A stretch of 64,000 nt of DNA from Mediterraneibacter massiliensis (GTDB lineage Bacteria; Bacillota; Clostridia; Lachnospirales; Lachnospiraceae). Each line of letters begins with the position of its first letter. The stretch's first letter is position 1. This document shows, piece after piece, positions 25,315 to 34,399 of this stretch. The DNA lies in contig NZ_LN913000.1 in the NCBI RefSeq assembly GCF_001487105.1, positions 496,001 through 560,000 on the forward strand. Reading direction: 5' to 3'. The notes below the pieces were generated by a model that was not told the DNA's origin, searched no databases, and was given only the letters and a program-made list of their open reading frames with translations. A program made the position numbers and the translations under genes.

Positions 25315-27846
25315 ATGGGATTATATACATATGACAGTACACCGCTTCCTAAGTCGGACAGAATTGCGAAACTGGTGGAAGATCTGTATGCGAAAATGCC
25401 GGAGATCGAAGCGGCGCGGGCGGTCCTCCTTACACAGTCTTATAAGGAAACAGAGAATGAACCGGTGATCATTCGCAGAGCAAAGGCATTCGCGCATATC
25501 TTGGAGCATATTCCGATCGTGATCCGTGACCGGGAACTGATCGTGGGAAGTACAACGATCGCTCCCCGCGGATGTCAGACGTATCCGGAATTTTCCTATG
25601 AGTGGCTGGAAGCAGAATTTGATACGGTGGAGACAAGAAGTGCAGATCCTTTTTATATAGCGGAAGAGACAAAGCAGAAGTTAAGAGAAGCAGACGCTTA
25701 CTGGAAAGGACGTACCACCAGTGAACTGGCAACGGCTTATATGGAACCGGAGACATTGCTTGCCATGGAGCATAATATATTTACGCCGGGCAATTATTTT
25801 TATAATGGCGTGGGACATGTCACTGTCAAATACCAGGAGGTATTGGAAATTGGCTTTACAGGGATCAAAGAGAAGGCGGAGGCACAACTGGCCTCTATAA
25901 GTCTCTCTGATGGAGACTACCAGAGAAAATCACGGTTCTTAGAGGCGGTCATGATCAGCTGTGACGCCGCGATCACATATGCCAGACGGTATGCCCGTCT
26001 TGCGCTTGAGGAAGCACAAAACTGCAAAGATCCTGTACGTCAAAAAGAACTGCTTCAGATCGCGCAGAACTGTGCGAACGTACCAGAGAGAGGTGCCGAC
26101 GGCTTCTATGAGGCATGTCAGTCGTTCTGGTTTGTACAGCAGCTCTTGCAGATCGAATCCAGCGGACATTCAATCTCGCCGGGACGGTTTGACCAGTATA
26201 TGTATCCTTATTATAAGAAAGATATAGAGAGAGGCAAGATCACGAAAGAATTCGCCCAGGAACTGATGGACTGTGTATGGGTTAAATTAAATGATTTGAA
26301 TAAATGTCGTGATGCCGTGTCTGCGGAAGGATTTGCCGGATACAGCCTGTTTCAGAACCTGATAGCCGGGGGAGTAAACGAAGACGGCGTGGATGTGACG
26401 AATGATCTGTCTTTTATGTGCATCACGGCATCTATGCATGTGGCGCTTCCGCAGCCATCCCTGTCTGTGCGGGTATGGAACGGCTCTCCGCACGAATTTC
26501 TGATCAGAGCGGCGGAATTGACAAGGACTGGGATCGGACTGCCGGCTTACTACAATGATGAAGTGATCATTCCGGCGCTTATAAGCCGGGGACTGACGCT
26601 GGCGGATGCGAGGGACTACAATATCATCGGCTGCGTGGAACCACAGAAAGCGGGAAAGACAGAAGGCTGGCATGATGCAGCATTTTTCAATATGTGCCGC
26701 CCGCTGGAGTTGGTATTCCATAACGGAAAGGATAAAGGCGTACAGATCGGGCCAAAGACCGGCGAGGTAGAGGACATGAAAACCTTTGAAGAATTTTACC
26801 ATGCCTACAAGGTTCAGATGGACTATGCGATCAAACTGCTTGTCAATGCCGACAATGCCATCGACGTAGCTCATGCACAGCGCTGCCCGCTTCCGTTTTT
26901 GTCTTCTATGGTAGACGATTGTATGAAGCGCGGAAAATCTGTACAGGAAGGTGGCGCTGTATACAATTTCACAGGTCCTCAGGGTTTTGGAGTGGCAAAT
27001 ATGGCAGACGCATTGTATGCGGTGAAGACATTGGTGTATGATGAAAAGAAGATCACTATGAAGGAATTAAAAGAAGCTCTGCTTACGAACTACGGAAAAG
27101 GCTTAAACGAGGAAGATGTATCGGACATCACCAAAGAAATCGCACAAGAGATGCGGGAAACAGGAGAGACAGTCAACGAACATACAGTGGCGGCGATCTT
27201 AAAAAGTGTAATCGCTGCTTCGGAATCTGAGGCGGCAAAGGACAATGGAGAGCGTATCCTAAAGCTGATTGAAGCTGTGCCGAAATTTGGAAACGATCTG
27301 CCGGAAGTAGACACCTTTGCGCGAGATGTGGCATATACGTACACAAAGCCTCTTGAGAAATATAAGAATCCGAGAGGCGGTATGTTCCAGGCAGGGCTCT
27401 ATCCGGTGTCTGCGAACGTTCCCTTGGGAGCGCAGACAGGCGCGACGCCGGACGGAAGGTTGGCACATACACCTGTTGCGGACGGTGTATCTCCATCGGC
27501 CGGAAAGGATACGCACGGACCGACGGCGGCGGCAAATTCGGTGTCCCGACTGGACCATTACATTGCTTCTAATGGAACTTTGTTTAATCAGAAATTCCAT
27601 CCTTCCGCTTTGAGCGGCAGGCAGGGGCTGGAGAACTTCGTAGGTCTGATCCGTTCTTATTTTGATCAGAAGGGAAGCCATATGCAGTTTAACGTGGTCA
27701 GCCGTGAAACACTTTTAGACGCCCAGGAACATCCGGAACAGTATAAACATCTTGTCGTGCGGGTGGCAGGCTACAGCGCTTTGTTCACAACCTTGTCCAG
27801 ATCTCTGCAGGATGACATCATACGCCGGACGGAGCAGGGGTTCTGA
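25315..27846 (+). CDS. Glycyl-radical 1,2-propanediol dehydratase
   Basis: An 843-residue glycyl-radical enzyme. The thiyl-radical Cys440 and general-base Glu442 sit in 'IIGCVEPQ', the form seen in B12-independent diol/glycerol dehydratases. The glycyl radical is Gly819 in 'RVAGYSA'. It would dehydrate 1,2-propanediol to propionaldehyde inside the microcompartment. The start at 25315 has AAAGGAG 12 bases upstream. The N-terminus is of normal length, without a long targeting extension, though residues about 14-28 ('SDRIAKLVEDLYAKM') could form an amphipathic helix. Glycerol or choline as substrate is less likely given the fucose aldolase in the operon. Confidence 0.95.
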   Translation: MGLYTYDSTPLPKSDRIAKLVEDLYAKMPEIEAARAVLLTQSYKETENEPVIIRRAKAFAHILEHIPIVIRDRELIVGSTTIAPRGCQTYPEFSYEWLEAEFDTVETRSADPFYIAEETKQKLREADAYWKGRTTSELATAYMEPETLLAMEHNIFTPGNYFYNGVGHVTVKYQEVLEIGFTGIKEKAEAQLASISLSDGDYQRKSRFLEAVMISCDAAITYARRYARLALEEAQNCKDPVRQKELLQIAQNCANVPERGADGFYEACQSFWFVQQLLQIESSGHSISPGRFDQYMYPYYKKDIERGKITKEFAQELMDCVWVKLNDLNKCRDAVSAEGFAGYSLFQNLIAGGVNEDGVDVTNDLSFMCITASMHVALPQPSLSVRVWNGSPHEFLIRAAELTRTGIGLPAYYNDEVIIPALISRGLTLADARDYNIIGCVEPQKAGKTEGWHDAAFFNMCRPLELVFHNGKDKGVQIGPKTGEVEDMKTFEEFYHAYKVQMDYAIKLLVNADNAIDVAHAQRCPLPFLSSMVDDCMKRGKSVQEGGAVYNFTGPQGFGVANMADALYAVKTLVYDEKKITMKELKEALLTNYGKGLNEEDVSDITKEIAQEMRETGETVNEHTVAAILKSVIAASESEAAKDNGERILKLIEAVPKFGNDLPEVDTFARDVAYTYTKPLEKYKNPRGGMFQAGLYPVSANVPLGAQTGATPDGRLAHTPVADGVSPSAGKDTHGPTAAANSVSRLDHYIASNGTLFNQKFHPSALSGRQGLENFVGLIRSYFDQKGSHMQFNVVSRETLLDAQEHPEQYKHLVVRVAGYSALFTTLSRSLQDDIIRRTEQGF

Positions 27847-27908
27847 TAGGAAAAGCGGAGCGTCTGTTTACAGGAAAGGCAGCAAACAGAGATGAGAAAG
27901 GAAACGAC

Positions 27909-28703
27909 ATGGAAGAATATTTACAGACAAAAGGAAGGATATTTGATATTCAAAGATATTCCATCCATGACGGCACGGGGATACGCACCATTGTGTTTTT
28001 GAAGGGCTGCGTGCTCAGATGTCGGTGGTGCTGTAATCCGGAGTCCCAGGAATATCAGATACAGACCATGTTTGTCCAGGGAAAACCTAAGGTTATAGGT
28101 GAGGATGTCACGGTGGGAGAAGTGATGGAGACGGTCTTAAAGGACAGACCTTATTATCGCAGGACCGGCGGCGGACTCACATTGTCGGGGGGAGAGAGCC
28201 TTTGCCAGCCGGCCTTTGCAAGAGACCTGCTCAGAGCAGCGCAGGAGAGCGGGATCAGTACGGCGATGGAAAGTATGGGATACGCGGAATACCAGGTGAT
28301 AGAAGAGATCCTGCCGTATCTTGATCAGTATCTGCTGGATATCAAGCATATGGATCCTGACAAGCACAAAGAATTTACCGGAAAAGGAAATCAGCGGATG
28401 CTGGAAAACGCAGGGAAGATCGCCGCTTCAGGACAGACGGAACTGAGTATCCGCATACCGGTGATCCCGGGCTTTAACGACACGGAACAAGAGATACGTG
28501 ACATTGCCCGTTTCGCGAAAGAAATCGGACATGTCAGAAGAATACATCTTCTTCCTTACCATAGGCTTGGGCAGGATAAATATGCCGGGCTTGGGAGGAC
28601 ATATCTGATGGGAGATGTAGAGCCGCCGGAAAATGCGAAGATGGAGCTGCTTTTGCAGGCGGCAAAAAAAGAGTCGCAGCTAGAGTGTCAGATAGGAGGT
28701 TAA
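27909..28703 (+). CDS. Glycyl-radical enzyme activating enzyme
   Basis: A 264-residue radical-SAM activase that installs the glycyl radical on the dehydratase. The iron-sulfur cysteines are 34, 38 and 41 (CxxxCxxC in 'GCVLRCRWC') and the SAM-binding 'TLSGGES' follows. Most dehydratase activases have an inserted ferredoxin-like domain with eight cysteines after this motif. Here the segment between 'CNPESQ' and 'GGGLTLSGGE' is short and has none. It follows the dehydratase by 62 bases. Confidence 0.94.
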   Translation: MEEYLQTKGRIFDIQRYSIHDGTGIRTIVFLKGCVLRCRWCCNPESQEYQIQTMFVQGKPKVIGEDVTVGEVMETVLKDRPYYRRTGGGLTLSGGESLCQPAFARDLLRAAQESGISTAMESMGYAEYQVIEEILPYLDQYLLDIKHMDPDKHKEFTGKGNQRMLENAGKIAASGQTELSIRIPVIPGFNDTEQEIRDIARFAKEIGHVRRIHLLPYHRLGQDKYAGLGRTYLMGDVEPPENAKMELLLQAAKKESQLECQIGG

Positions 28704-28706
28704 AAG

Positions 28707-29069
28707 ATGGCGCAGGAATATATACCAGAGAGGATCGTGCAGGAATTAGTACCCGGAAAAGAAATTACGATCGCACATTTGATCGCAAGTCCGGATAGCA
28801 CGCTCTATGAGAAATTAGGATTAGATCCTCGTACAGAATATAGTAAATCGGCGATCGGGGTGCTTACGATCAGTCCGGCAGAGACGGCGATCATTGCGGC
28901 GGATATCGCTATCAAAGCGGCCGGCATCGAGTTGGGGTTTGTAGACCGGTTCAGCGGGACTTTGATCGTGACGGGGACGATCTCCGAGACAGAAGCGGCA
29001 CTCCGGGCAGTCCTGTCCTATGTAAAGGAAAAGATGGGATTTTCGGTATGCGAGATAACGAGGACCTGA
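28707..29069 (+). CDS. pduU: PduU/EutS-type shell protein (permuted BMC)
   Basis: A 120-residue circularly permuted BMC shell protein. 'ERIVQELVPGKEITIAHLIASP' at the N-terminus and 'AIGVLTISPAETAIIAADIAIKAAGIELGFVDRFSGTL' in part match EutS/PduU, which form hexamers capped by a small beta-barrel. It starts three bases after the activase stop and precedes pduV by four, as pduU and pduV pair in other microcompartments. Confidence 0.93.
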   Translation: MAQEYIPERIVQELVPGKEITIAHLIASPDSTLYEKLGLDPRTEYSKSAIGVLTISPAETAIIAADIAIKAAGIELGFVDRFSGTLIVTGTISETEAALRAVLSYVKEKMGFSVCEITRT

Positions 29070-29073
29070 TCGT

Positions 29074-29535
29074 ATGAAGAAGATTGTACTGATGGGACGC
29101 AGCGAATGTGGAAAGACCACATTGACGCAGGCGCTCAAAGGAGAAAAGATACACTATCACAAGACACAGTATGTGAACCATTTTGATGTCATCATTGATA
29201 CGCCGGGAGAATATGCGCAGACGAAACATCTAGGGTATGCGCTGGCGTTGTATGCATATGAAGCGGATGTTGTGGGGCTGCTTTTGTCGGCGACGGAGCC
29301 CTATTCTTTATACCCGCCCTGCAGCACGTCGATGTGTAATCGGGAGGTGGTCGGCATCGTGACGAAGATCCACGATAAAAATGCGGATGTAGCTCGGGCA
29401 GAGCGTTGGTTAAGGCTTGCGGGATGTAAGAAGATCTTCTATGTGGACTCAAAAAATTATGAAGGAATCCCGGAGATTTTAGAGTATCTGAAAGAAGAAG
29501 GAGACGTACTTCCCTGGGAAACAGAGACAGACTGA
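29074..29535 (+). CDS. pduV: PduV/EutP-type small GTPase-like protein
   Basis: A 153-residue P-loop protein: 'MGRSECGKTT' is the P-loop, 'IIDTPGEY' the G3 switch and 'VGIVTKIHDKNAD' the G4-like TKxD region. PduV is reported to associate with the outside of propanediol microcompartments through PduU and to affect their movement. Its position right after pduU fits. It is the last gene before an internal promoter. Confidence 0.9.
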   Translation: MKKIVLMGRSECGKTTLTQALKGEKIHYHKTQYVNHFDVIIDTPGEYAQTKHLGYALALYAYEADVVGLLLSATEPYSLYPPCSTSMCNREVVGIVTKIHDKNADVARAERWLRLAGCKKIFYVDSKNYEGIPEILEYLKEEGDVLPWETETD

Positions 29536-29562
29536 AAGAAAGATAAGAAAATTTGCTGTTTT

Positions 29563-29616
29563 CCAATAAAACCAACATGAAAATGAGTTGACTAATGTGG
29601 GATTGTGTGGTAATAT
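29563..29616 (+). promoter_or_regulatory. Internal promoter ahead of fucA
   Basis: TTGACT (29588-29593) and TAATAT (29611-29616) with a 17-bp spacer. CCAATAAAACCAACATGAAA begins at 29563 directly upstream and resembles the AATAAAAA repeats before the first microcompartment promoter, in the position an activator would occupy. Confidence 0.65.
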
Positions 29617-29683
29617 TCAACTAGAAACAACACAAAACAAATATTTTATGCTGTTTTGTTCAGAAATCCAAGGAGGAGAAGAA

Positions 29684-30502
29684 ATGCAAAACGAATACGA
29701 GATTAAGAAAGAAATGTGTGAGATCGGCAGACGTGTGTACAATCGTGGGATGGTTGCCGCAAATGATGGTAACTTTTCTGTAAAACTCAACGACAATGAA
29801 TTTTTGTGTACACCGACAGGAGTCAGCAAAGGCTTCATGACACCAGAATATATCTGTAAGGTTGACGCAAACGGAAATGTGATCCAGGCGAATAAAGGAT
29901 TTAAACCTTCTTCAGAGATCAAGATGCATATGCGTGTGTACAAACAAAGACCAGATGTAAAATCTGTTGTACATGCTCATCCTTTATACGCAACAACATT
30001 TGCTATCGCAGGGATTCCGCTGACACAGCCGATCATGCCGGAAGCAGTTATCGCTTTAGGATGTGTTCCGATCGCGAAATACGGTACACCGTCTACAGAA
30101 GAGATTCCGGACGCAGTAGAAGAACATCTGCAGTATTTTGATGCAGTACTTCTGGAAAACCACGGAGCGCTGACATATTCAGATTCTTTATTGAATGCAT
30201 ATCACAAGATGGAATCTGTAGAATTCTACGCACGTCTGTTATGGCAGAGCATGCAGATCGGCGGACCACAGGAACTTTCCAAAGATCAGGTAGAAAAATT
30301 ATATGAGATCAGAAGACAGTTTGGACTTCCGGGAAAACACCCTGCAAATCTGTGTCCAAATGCACAGGCGGGAAAACCAAGCTGCCATACATGCGGCGCT
30401 GCATGCCCATCAGCAGCAGCTTCCTCCACGATCGGAAATGCAGATGCGGATCTTGTGGCTTCTATCACAAAGAAGGTTATGGATCAGCTGGGTATGAACT
30501 AA
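29684..30502 (+). CDS. fucA: L-fuculose-1-phosphate aldolase with C-terminal targeting helix
   Basis: A 272-residue class II (zinc) aldolase splitting fuculose- or rhamnulose-1-phosphate to DHAP and L-lactaldehyde. 'MVAANDGNFSVKL', the zinc histidines in 'VVHAHPLYATTFA' and the later His in 'LLENHGALTYS' are the family motifs. The start at 29684 has AGGAGGAG upstream; the longer frame begins in the promoter. Beyond the usual 215 or so residues is an extension. It starts with a cysteine-rich linker ('CHTCGAACPS') and ends in an amphipathic helix ('DADLVASITKKVMDQLGMN') that looks like an encapsulation peptide, so the aldolase may be lumenal. Confidence 0.93.
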   Translation: MQNEYEIKKEMCEIGRRVYNRGMVAANDGNFSVKLNDNEFLCTPTGVSKGFMTPEYICKVDANGNVIQANKGFKPSSEIKMHMRVYKQRPDVKSVVHAHPLYATTFAIAGIPLTQPIMPEAVIALGCVPIAKYGTPSTEEIPDAVEEHLQYFDAVLLENHGALTYSDSLLNAYHKMESVEFYARLLWQSMQIGGPQELSKDQVEKLYEIRRQFGLPGKHPANLCPNAQAGKPSCHTCGAACPSAAASSTIGNADADLVASITKKVMDQLGMN

Positions 30503-30540
30503 GACAAGCATAGGATCAGATATAAGAAATGAGGACTGCT

Positions 30541-31062
30541 ATGAATGAACAGGATATTTCCAGAGCAGTGGAAGCTGTCCTGGAACAGATGAAACAAACA
30601 GATCCAAAGCCGGAAACAGAACATGTCTGTACATGTAAAAAATACAAGATGACCTTAGAACTTGCCAATGCTCTTATCGAGAAAGTGAAGGCGTTTGCGC
30701 AGGAAATAGGCGTGCAGGCAGTGATCGCAGTTTCAGACAAGGCGGGAAGACCTGTTGCTGTCCAGTGTATGGACGACGCCTACATAGCAAGCTTTGACAT
30801 TGCATTGAATAAGACATTTACTTCAGCGAGCCTTAAGATGTCCACGGAGCAACTGAGTCACTTGAGTCAGCCGGGACAGTCTTTATATGGAATCCAGTTT
30901 ACAAACGCAGGAAAGATCGTGATCTTTGGCGGAGGGGAACCGTTAGAAGCAGATGGCAAGATAATCGGCGCCCTGGGGGTAAGCGGCGGCACGGCGGAAC
31001 AGGATACTAAGATCGCAGCTTATGGAAAGGACGTGTTTAAGGAGGTATTAGCGTGTCTGTAA
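30541..31062 (+). CDS. PduO C-terminal/HbpS (GlcG)-like protein with N-terminal targeting helix
   Basis: A 173-residue protein. Residues about 37-170 are a GlcG/HbpS domain ('LELANALIEKVKAFAQEIGVQAVIAV...AGKIVIFGGGEPLEADGKIIGALGVSGG' in part), the domain at the C-terminus of PduO, which binds haem or cobalamin-like ligands in some members. The first 20 residues ('EQDISRAVEAVLEQMKQ') form a likely encapsulation helix. The adenosyltransferase half of PduO is absent, fitting a B12-independent system. The start at 30541 is chosen because GAGG lies six bases before it. Confidence 0.85.
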   Translation: MNEQDISRAVEAVLEQMKQTDPKPETEHVCTCKKYKMTLELANALIEKVKAFAQEIGVQAVIAVSDKAGRPVAVQCMDDAYIASFDIALNKTFTSASLKMSTEQLSHLSQPGQSLYGIQFTNAGKIVIFGGGEPLEADGKIIGALGVSGGTAEQDTKIAAYGKDVFKEVLACL

Positions 31063-32441
31063 ATGAACAGATGGTGCAGGACATCGTGCAGGAAGTGCTT
31101 GCGAAAATGCAGATCGCATCTGATGTATCAGGAAACAGAGGTGTGTTTGCTGATATGAATGAGGCAATCGCGGCAGCGCAGAAGGCGCAGAAAGTCGTTG
31201 CAAGAATGACCCTGGATCACAGGGAAAAAGTAATCTCCAACATTCGTAAAAAAATCAATGAAAACGCAGAGATCTTAGCGCGTATGGGCGTGGAAGAGAC
31301 AGGCATGGGAAATGTTGGACATAAAATTTTGAAGCATCAGCTGGTGGCAGAAAAGACACCGGGAACAGAAGATATTACAACAACAGCCTGGTCAGGAGAC
31401 AGAGGGCTTACGCTGATCGAGATGGGACCTTTTGGAGTGATCGGAGCTATTACTCCGTGCACAAATCCAAGTGAGACAGTGCTTTGCAATACGATCGGCA
31501 TGTTTGCCGGTGGCAATACAGTCGTATTTAATCCGCATCCGGCAGCAATCAAAACTTCCATATATGCAGTGAATCTGTTAAACGAGGCTTCCGTAGAAGC
31601 GGGTGGACCGGATAACATTGCATGTACGGTAGAACATCCTACATTAGAGACAAGCAACATTATGATGAAGCATAAAGCGATCCAGTTGATCGCAGCGACC
31701 GGAGGACCGGGCGTCGTGACAGCAGTGCTTTCTTCCGGGAGAAGAGGGATCGGCGCAGGCGCAGGCAATCCGCCGGCACTGGTGGATGAGACAGCAGATA
31801 TCCGCAAAGCAGCGGAAGATATCGTGAACGGCTGTACATTCGATAACAACCTTCCTTGTATTGCAGAGAAAGAGATCGTGGCGGTAGAAAGTGTTGCAGA
31901 TGAACTGCTGCATTATATGATACAGGAGCAGGGATGTTATCTTGCTTCCAAAGAAGAACAGGATGCTCTGACAGCAGTTGTTTTAAAAGACGGACGTTTA
32001 AACAGAAAATGTGTAGGACGTGACGCAAAGACACTGCTTGGTATGATCGGCGTGACAGTACCGGACAACATCCGTTGTATTACCTTTGAAGGACCAAAGG
32101 AACATCCGCTGATCGCAACTGAACTTATGATGCCAATTCTTGGCGTAGTAAGGGCAAAAGATTTTAACGATGCAGTAGAGCAGGCAGTGTGGCTGGAGCA
32201 TGGAAACAGACATTCTGCACACATCCATTCCAAGAATGTAGACCATATCACGAAATATGCGAAAGCGATTGATACGGCGATTCTTGTAAAGAATGGACCG
32301 TCCTATGCGGCACTGGGCTTTGGCGGCGAAGGGTTCTGTACCTTTACCATTGCCAGCCGGACAGGCGAAGGTCTGACAAGTGCCAGCACCTTCACAAAGA
32401 GAAGACGCTGCGTAATGTCGGACAGCTTATGTATTCGATAG
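31053..32441 (+). CDS. pduP: CoA-acylating propionaldehyde dehydrogenase
   Basis: A 462-residue aldehyde dehydrogenase converting propionaldehyde, CoA and NAD+ to propionyl-CoA. The N-terminal helix 'EQMVQDIVQEVLAKMQI' is the classic PduP encapsulation peptide. 'GPFGVIGAITPCTNPSET' and the catalytic cysteine region 'FDNNLPCIAEKE' are typical. The start is GTG at 31053, with GGAGG eight bases upstream, overlapping the previous gene by ten bases. Confidence 0.95.
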   Translation: MSVNEQMVQDIVQEVLAKMQIASDVSGNRGVFADMNEAIAAAQKAQKVVARMTLDHREKVISNIRKKINENAEILARMGVEETGMGNVGHKILKHQLVAEKTPGTEDITTTAWSGDRGLTLIEMGPFGVIGAITPCTNPSETVLCNTIGMFAGGNTVVFNPHPAAIKTSIYAVNLLNEASVEAGGPDNIACTVEHPTLETSNIMMKHKAIQLIAATGGPGVVTAVLSSGRRGIGAGAGNPPALVDETADIRKAAEDIVNGCTFDNNLPCIAEKEIVAVESVADELLHYMIQEQGCYLASKEEQDALTAVVLKDGRLNRKCVGRDAKTLLGMIGVTVPDNIRCITFEGPKEHPLIATELMMPILGVVRAKDFNDAVEQAVWLEHGNRHSAHIHSKNVDHITKYAKAIDTAILVKNGPSYAALGFGGEGFCTFTIASRTGEGLTSASTFTKRRRCVMSDSLCIR

Positions 32442-32455
32442 AGGAGGATGAAAAC

Positions 32456-33667
32456 ATGGAAATGAATTCTGCAAATGTAGAAGCAGTTGTAAAACAAGTG
32501 TTGGAAAGCATGCTGGAAAAGCCGATTCCTTCTGCGCAGACAGCAAATGCAGGAAGCCAGGCTATTCCAAAGACAGCACATGTGGCAATGCTGACTTCTC
32601 TGGAGCATTATGATATTAAAGAATTCCCTATGCCGGAGGTGGGCGACGGAGATATTCTTGTAAAAGTAGAAGGATGCGGTGTCTGCGGGACAGACGCGCA
32701 CGAGTTTAAGAGAGATCCATTCAGCTTGATCCCGGTAGTGCTCGGACATGAGGGTACCGGAGAAATCGTAAAAATGGGTAAAAATGTAAAAGTGGACAGC
32801 GCCGGAAAAGCACTGAAGGTAGGCGATAAAGTCGTGACCTGTATGATCTTCAAAGACGATCCGGAGATCACGATGTATGACTTAAACAAACAGAATGTAG
32901 GAGGAGCCGACGTATACGGACTTCTGCCGGATGATGATATCCATTTAAACGGATGGTTTGCTGATTACATTCTGATCCGTGAAGGCTCTACAGTATTTAA
33001 TGTCAGTGATCTGGATCTGAAGTCCCGCGTACTGATTGAACCATGCGCAGTACTTGTACATGCGGTAGAGAGAGCGAAGACGACAGGGATCTTACGGTTC
33101 AACAGCAGAGTAGTCGTACAGGGATGTGGACCGATCGGCTTGATTTGTATCGCAGTTTTGCGTACAATGGGTATTGAGAATATTGTTGCAGTAGACGGAG
33201 AGCAGAAACGTCTGGAATTCGCAAAGAGAATGGGCGCGGAAAAGAGCGTAAACTTCAAGGATTTTCAGGGCATCGAAGCGCTGGCACAGGGAGTAAAAGA
33301 TGCTTTCGGCGGACATGCGGCAGATTTTGCATTCCAGTGTACAGGTTCACCTGTGGCTCATGCGAACATCTATAAATTCATCAGAAATGGCGGCGGCTTA
33401 TGTGAGCTTGGCTTCTTTATCAATGGTGGAGACGCTACGATCAATCCGCATTTCGATCTGTGTTCCAAAGAGATCACACTGGTTGGTTCCTGGGTATATA
33501 CACTGCGGGATTATGCAACTACATTTGATTTCTTAAAGAGAGCAAAGGGAATCGGACTTCCGATGGATGAACTGATCACACATGAGTTCCCACTGGAGCA
33601 GATCAACGAAGCTCACCAGACAAATCTGGCGATGAAGGGCTTAAAGATCGCGATTATCAATAAATAG
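32456..33667 (+). CDS. Zinc-dependent alcohol dehydrogenase with N-terminal targeting helix
   Basis: A 403-residue medium-chain dehydrogenase. The catalytic zinc ligands lie in 'GCGVCGTDAHEF' and 'GHEGTGEIV', and the NAD-binding region is 'VVQGCGPIGLICIAV'. Residues 1-27 ('NSANVEAVVKQVLESMLEK') are an added amphipathic helix of the encapsulation type, then a linker. It probably reduces propionaldehyde to propanol, or lactaldehyde to propanediol, and recycles NADH inside the compartment. The start at 32456 follows GAGGAGG. It is not homologous to the iron-type PduQ at 38845. Confidence 0.9.
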   Translation: MEMNSANVEAVVKQVLESMLEKPIPSAQTANAGSQAIPKTAHVAMLTSLEHYDIKEFPMPEVGDGDILVKVEGCGVCGTDAHEFKRDPFSLIPVVLGHEGTGEIVKMGKNVKVDSAGKALKVGDKVVTCMIFKDDPEITMYDLNKQNVGGADVYGLLPDDDIHLNGWFADYILIREGSTVFNVSDLDLKSRVLIEPCAVLVHAVERAKTTGILRFNSRVVVQGCGPIGLICIAVLRTMGIENIVAVDGEQKRLEFAKRMGAEKSVNFKDFQGIEALAQGVKDAFGGHAADFAFQCTGSPVAHANIYKFIRNGGGLCELGFFINGGDATINPHFDLCSKEITLVGSWVYTLRDYATTFDFLKRAKGIGLPMDELITHEFPLEQINEAHQTNLAMKGLKIAIINK

Positions 33668-33696
33668 TCAGGCCAATCCCTAAAAGGAGAAAAGTG

Positions 33697-34050
33697 ATGG
33701 GAGAAGCAGTAGGTATGTTAGAGGTGTTCGGACTTTCCACTGCCTTTGCGGCGGCAGATGCCGGGTGCAAAGCAGGAAATGTCCGACTGGAGACCTTTGA
33801 TAAGAATAAACCGGCGAATGCGGACGCATTACCTGTACCGCTGATCGTCATGATCAAGTTTAGAGGCAGCGTATCTGATGTCCAGGCGGCGCTGGAAGCG
33901 GCAAAGAACCGGGCAGAAGAATTAGCGGGAGTCGTAACGGAATATGAGATCGCAAGACCCACAGAGGATACAGAGAAAATGCTGAAACTCAGTGGGCTGG
34001 ATAAAGGAAAACCACATTTGATCAATGAAAAAGAAATTGAAGAAATCTAG
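33697..34050 (+). CDS. BMC-H shell protein with C-terminal extension
   Basis: A 117-residue single-domain BMC protein beginning 'GEAVGMLEVFGLSTAFAAADAG'. It has an unusual insertion of about ten residues between the second and third strands ('DKNKPANADALP') and an acidic/basic tail of about 25 residues past the domain. The pore-loop region differs from PduA/PduJ. ATG 33697 is preferred over the GTG at 33694, with AAGGAG seven bases upstream. It may tile the shell with altered permeability. Confidence 0.85.
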   Translation: MGEAVGMLEVFGLSTAFAAADAGCKAGNVRLETFDKNKPANADALPVPLIVMIKFRGSVSDVQAALEAAKNRAEELAGVVTEYEIARPTEDTEKMLKLSGLDKGKPHLINEKEIEEI

Positions 34051-34063
34051 GAGGAATTAAAAA

Positions 34064-34345
34064 ATGGCAATGGCACAGTTAGCATTAGGAATGGTAGAAA
34101 CAAGAGGACTTACAGCAGCAATCGAAGCTGCAGACGCAATGACAAAAGCAGCGGAAGTCACATTGGTAGGAACAGAGAAGATCGGTTCCGGACTGGTAAC
34201 AGTTATGGTACGTGGAGATGTCGGCGCAGTAAAGGCTGCTGTTGAGACAGGAGCTGACGCAGCAGGAAGATTGGGAGAATTAGTGGCAACACACGTAATC
34301 CCAAGACCACACAACGACGTAGAAAAAATCCTTCCTACAGTGTAA
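34064..34345 (+). CDS. PduA/PduJ-type BMC-H shell protein
   Basis: A 93-residue hexameric shell protein: '[20 protein letters not shown]', '[22 protein letters not shown]' and '[17 protein letters not shown]' are the canonical PduA/EutM segments. The pore loop reads 'KIGSGL' with the serine typical of propanediol-conducting PduA. It is almost identical in its last 60 residues to the gene at 34697, including long stretches of identical DNA, indicating a recent duplication or gene conversion within the operon. Confidence 0.93.
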   Translation: MAMAQLALGMVETRGLTAAIEAADAMTKAAEVTLVGTEKIGSGLVTVMVRGDVGAVKAAVETGADAAGRLGELVATHVIPRPHNDVEKILPTV

Positions 34346-34399
34346 GTATTTCCTTGTAAGGAAAGACTTATCTGCGAATGAATGTAAAGGAGCAGTCTC

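Noticed and set aside
25145..30541. B12-dependent diol dehydratase (pduCDE) or cobalamin riboswitch
   Set aside because: No such genes or B12-box sequence were found; the dehydratase is the glycyl-radical type with Cys440 and Gly819.
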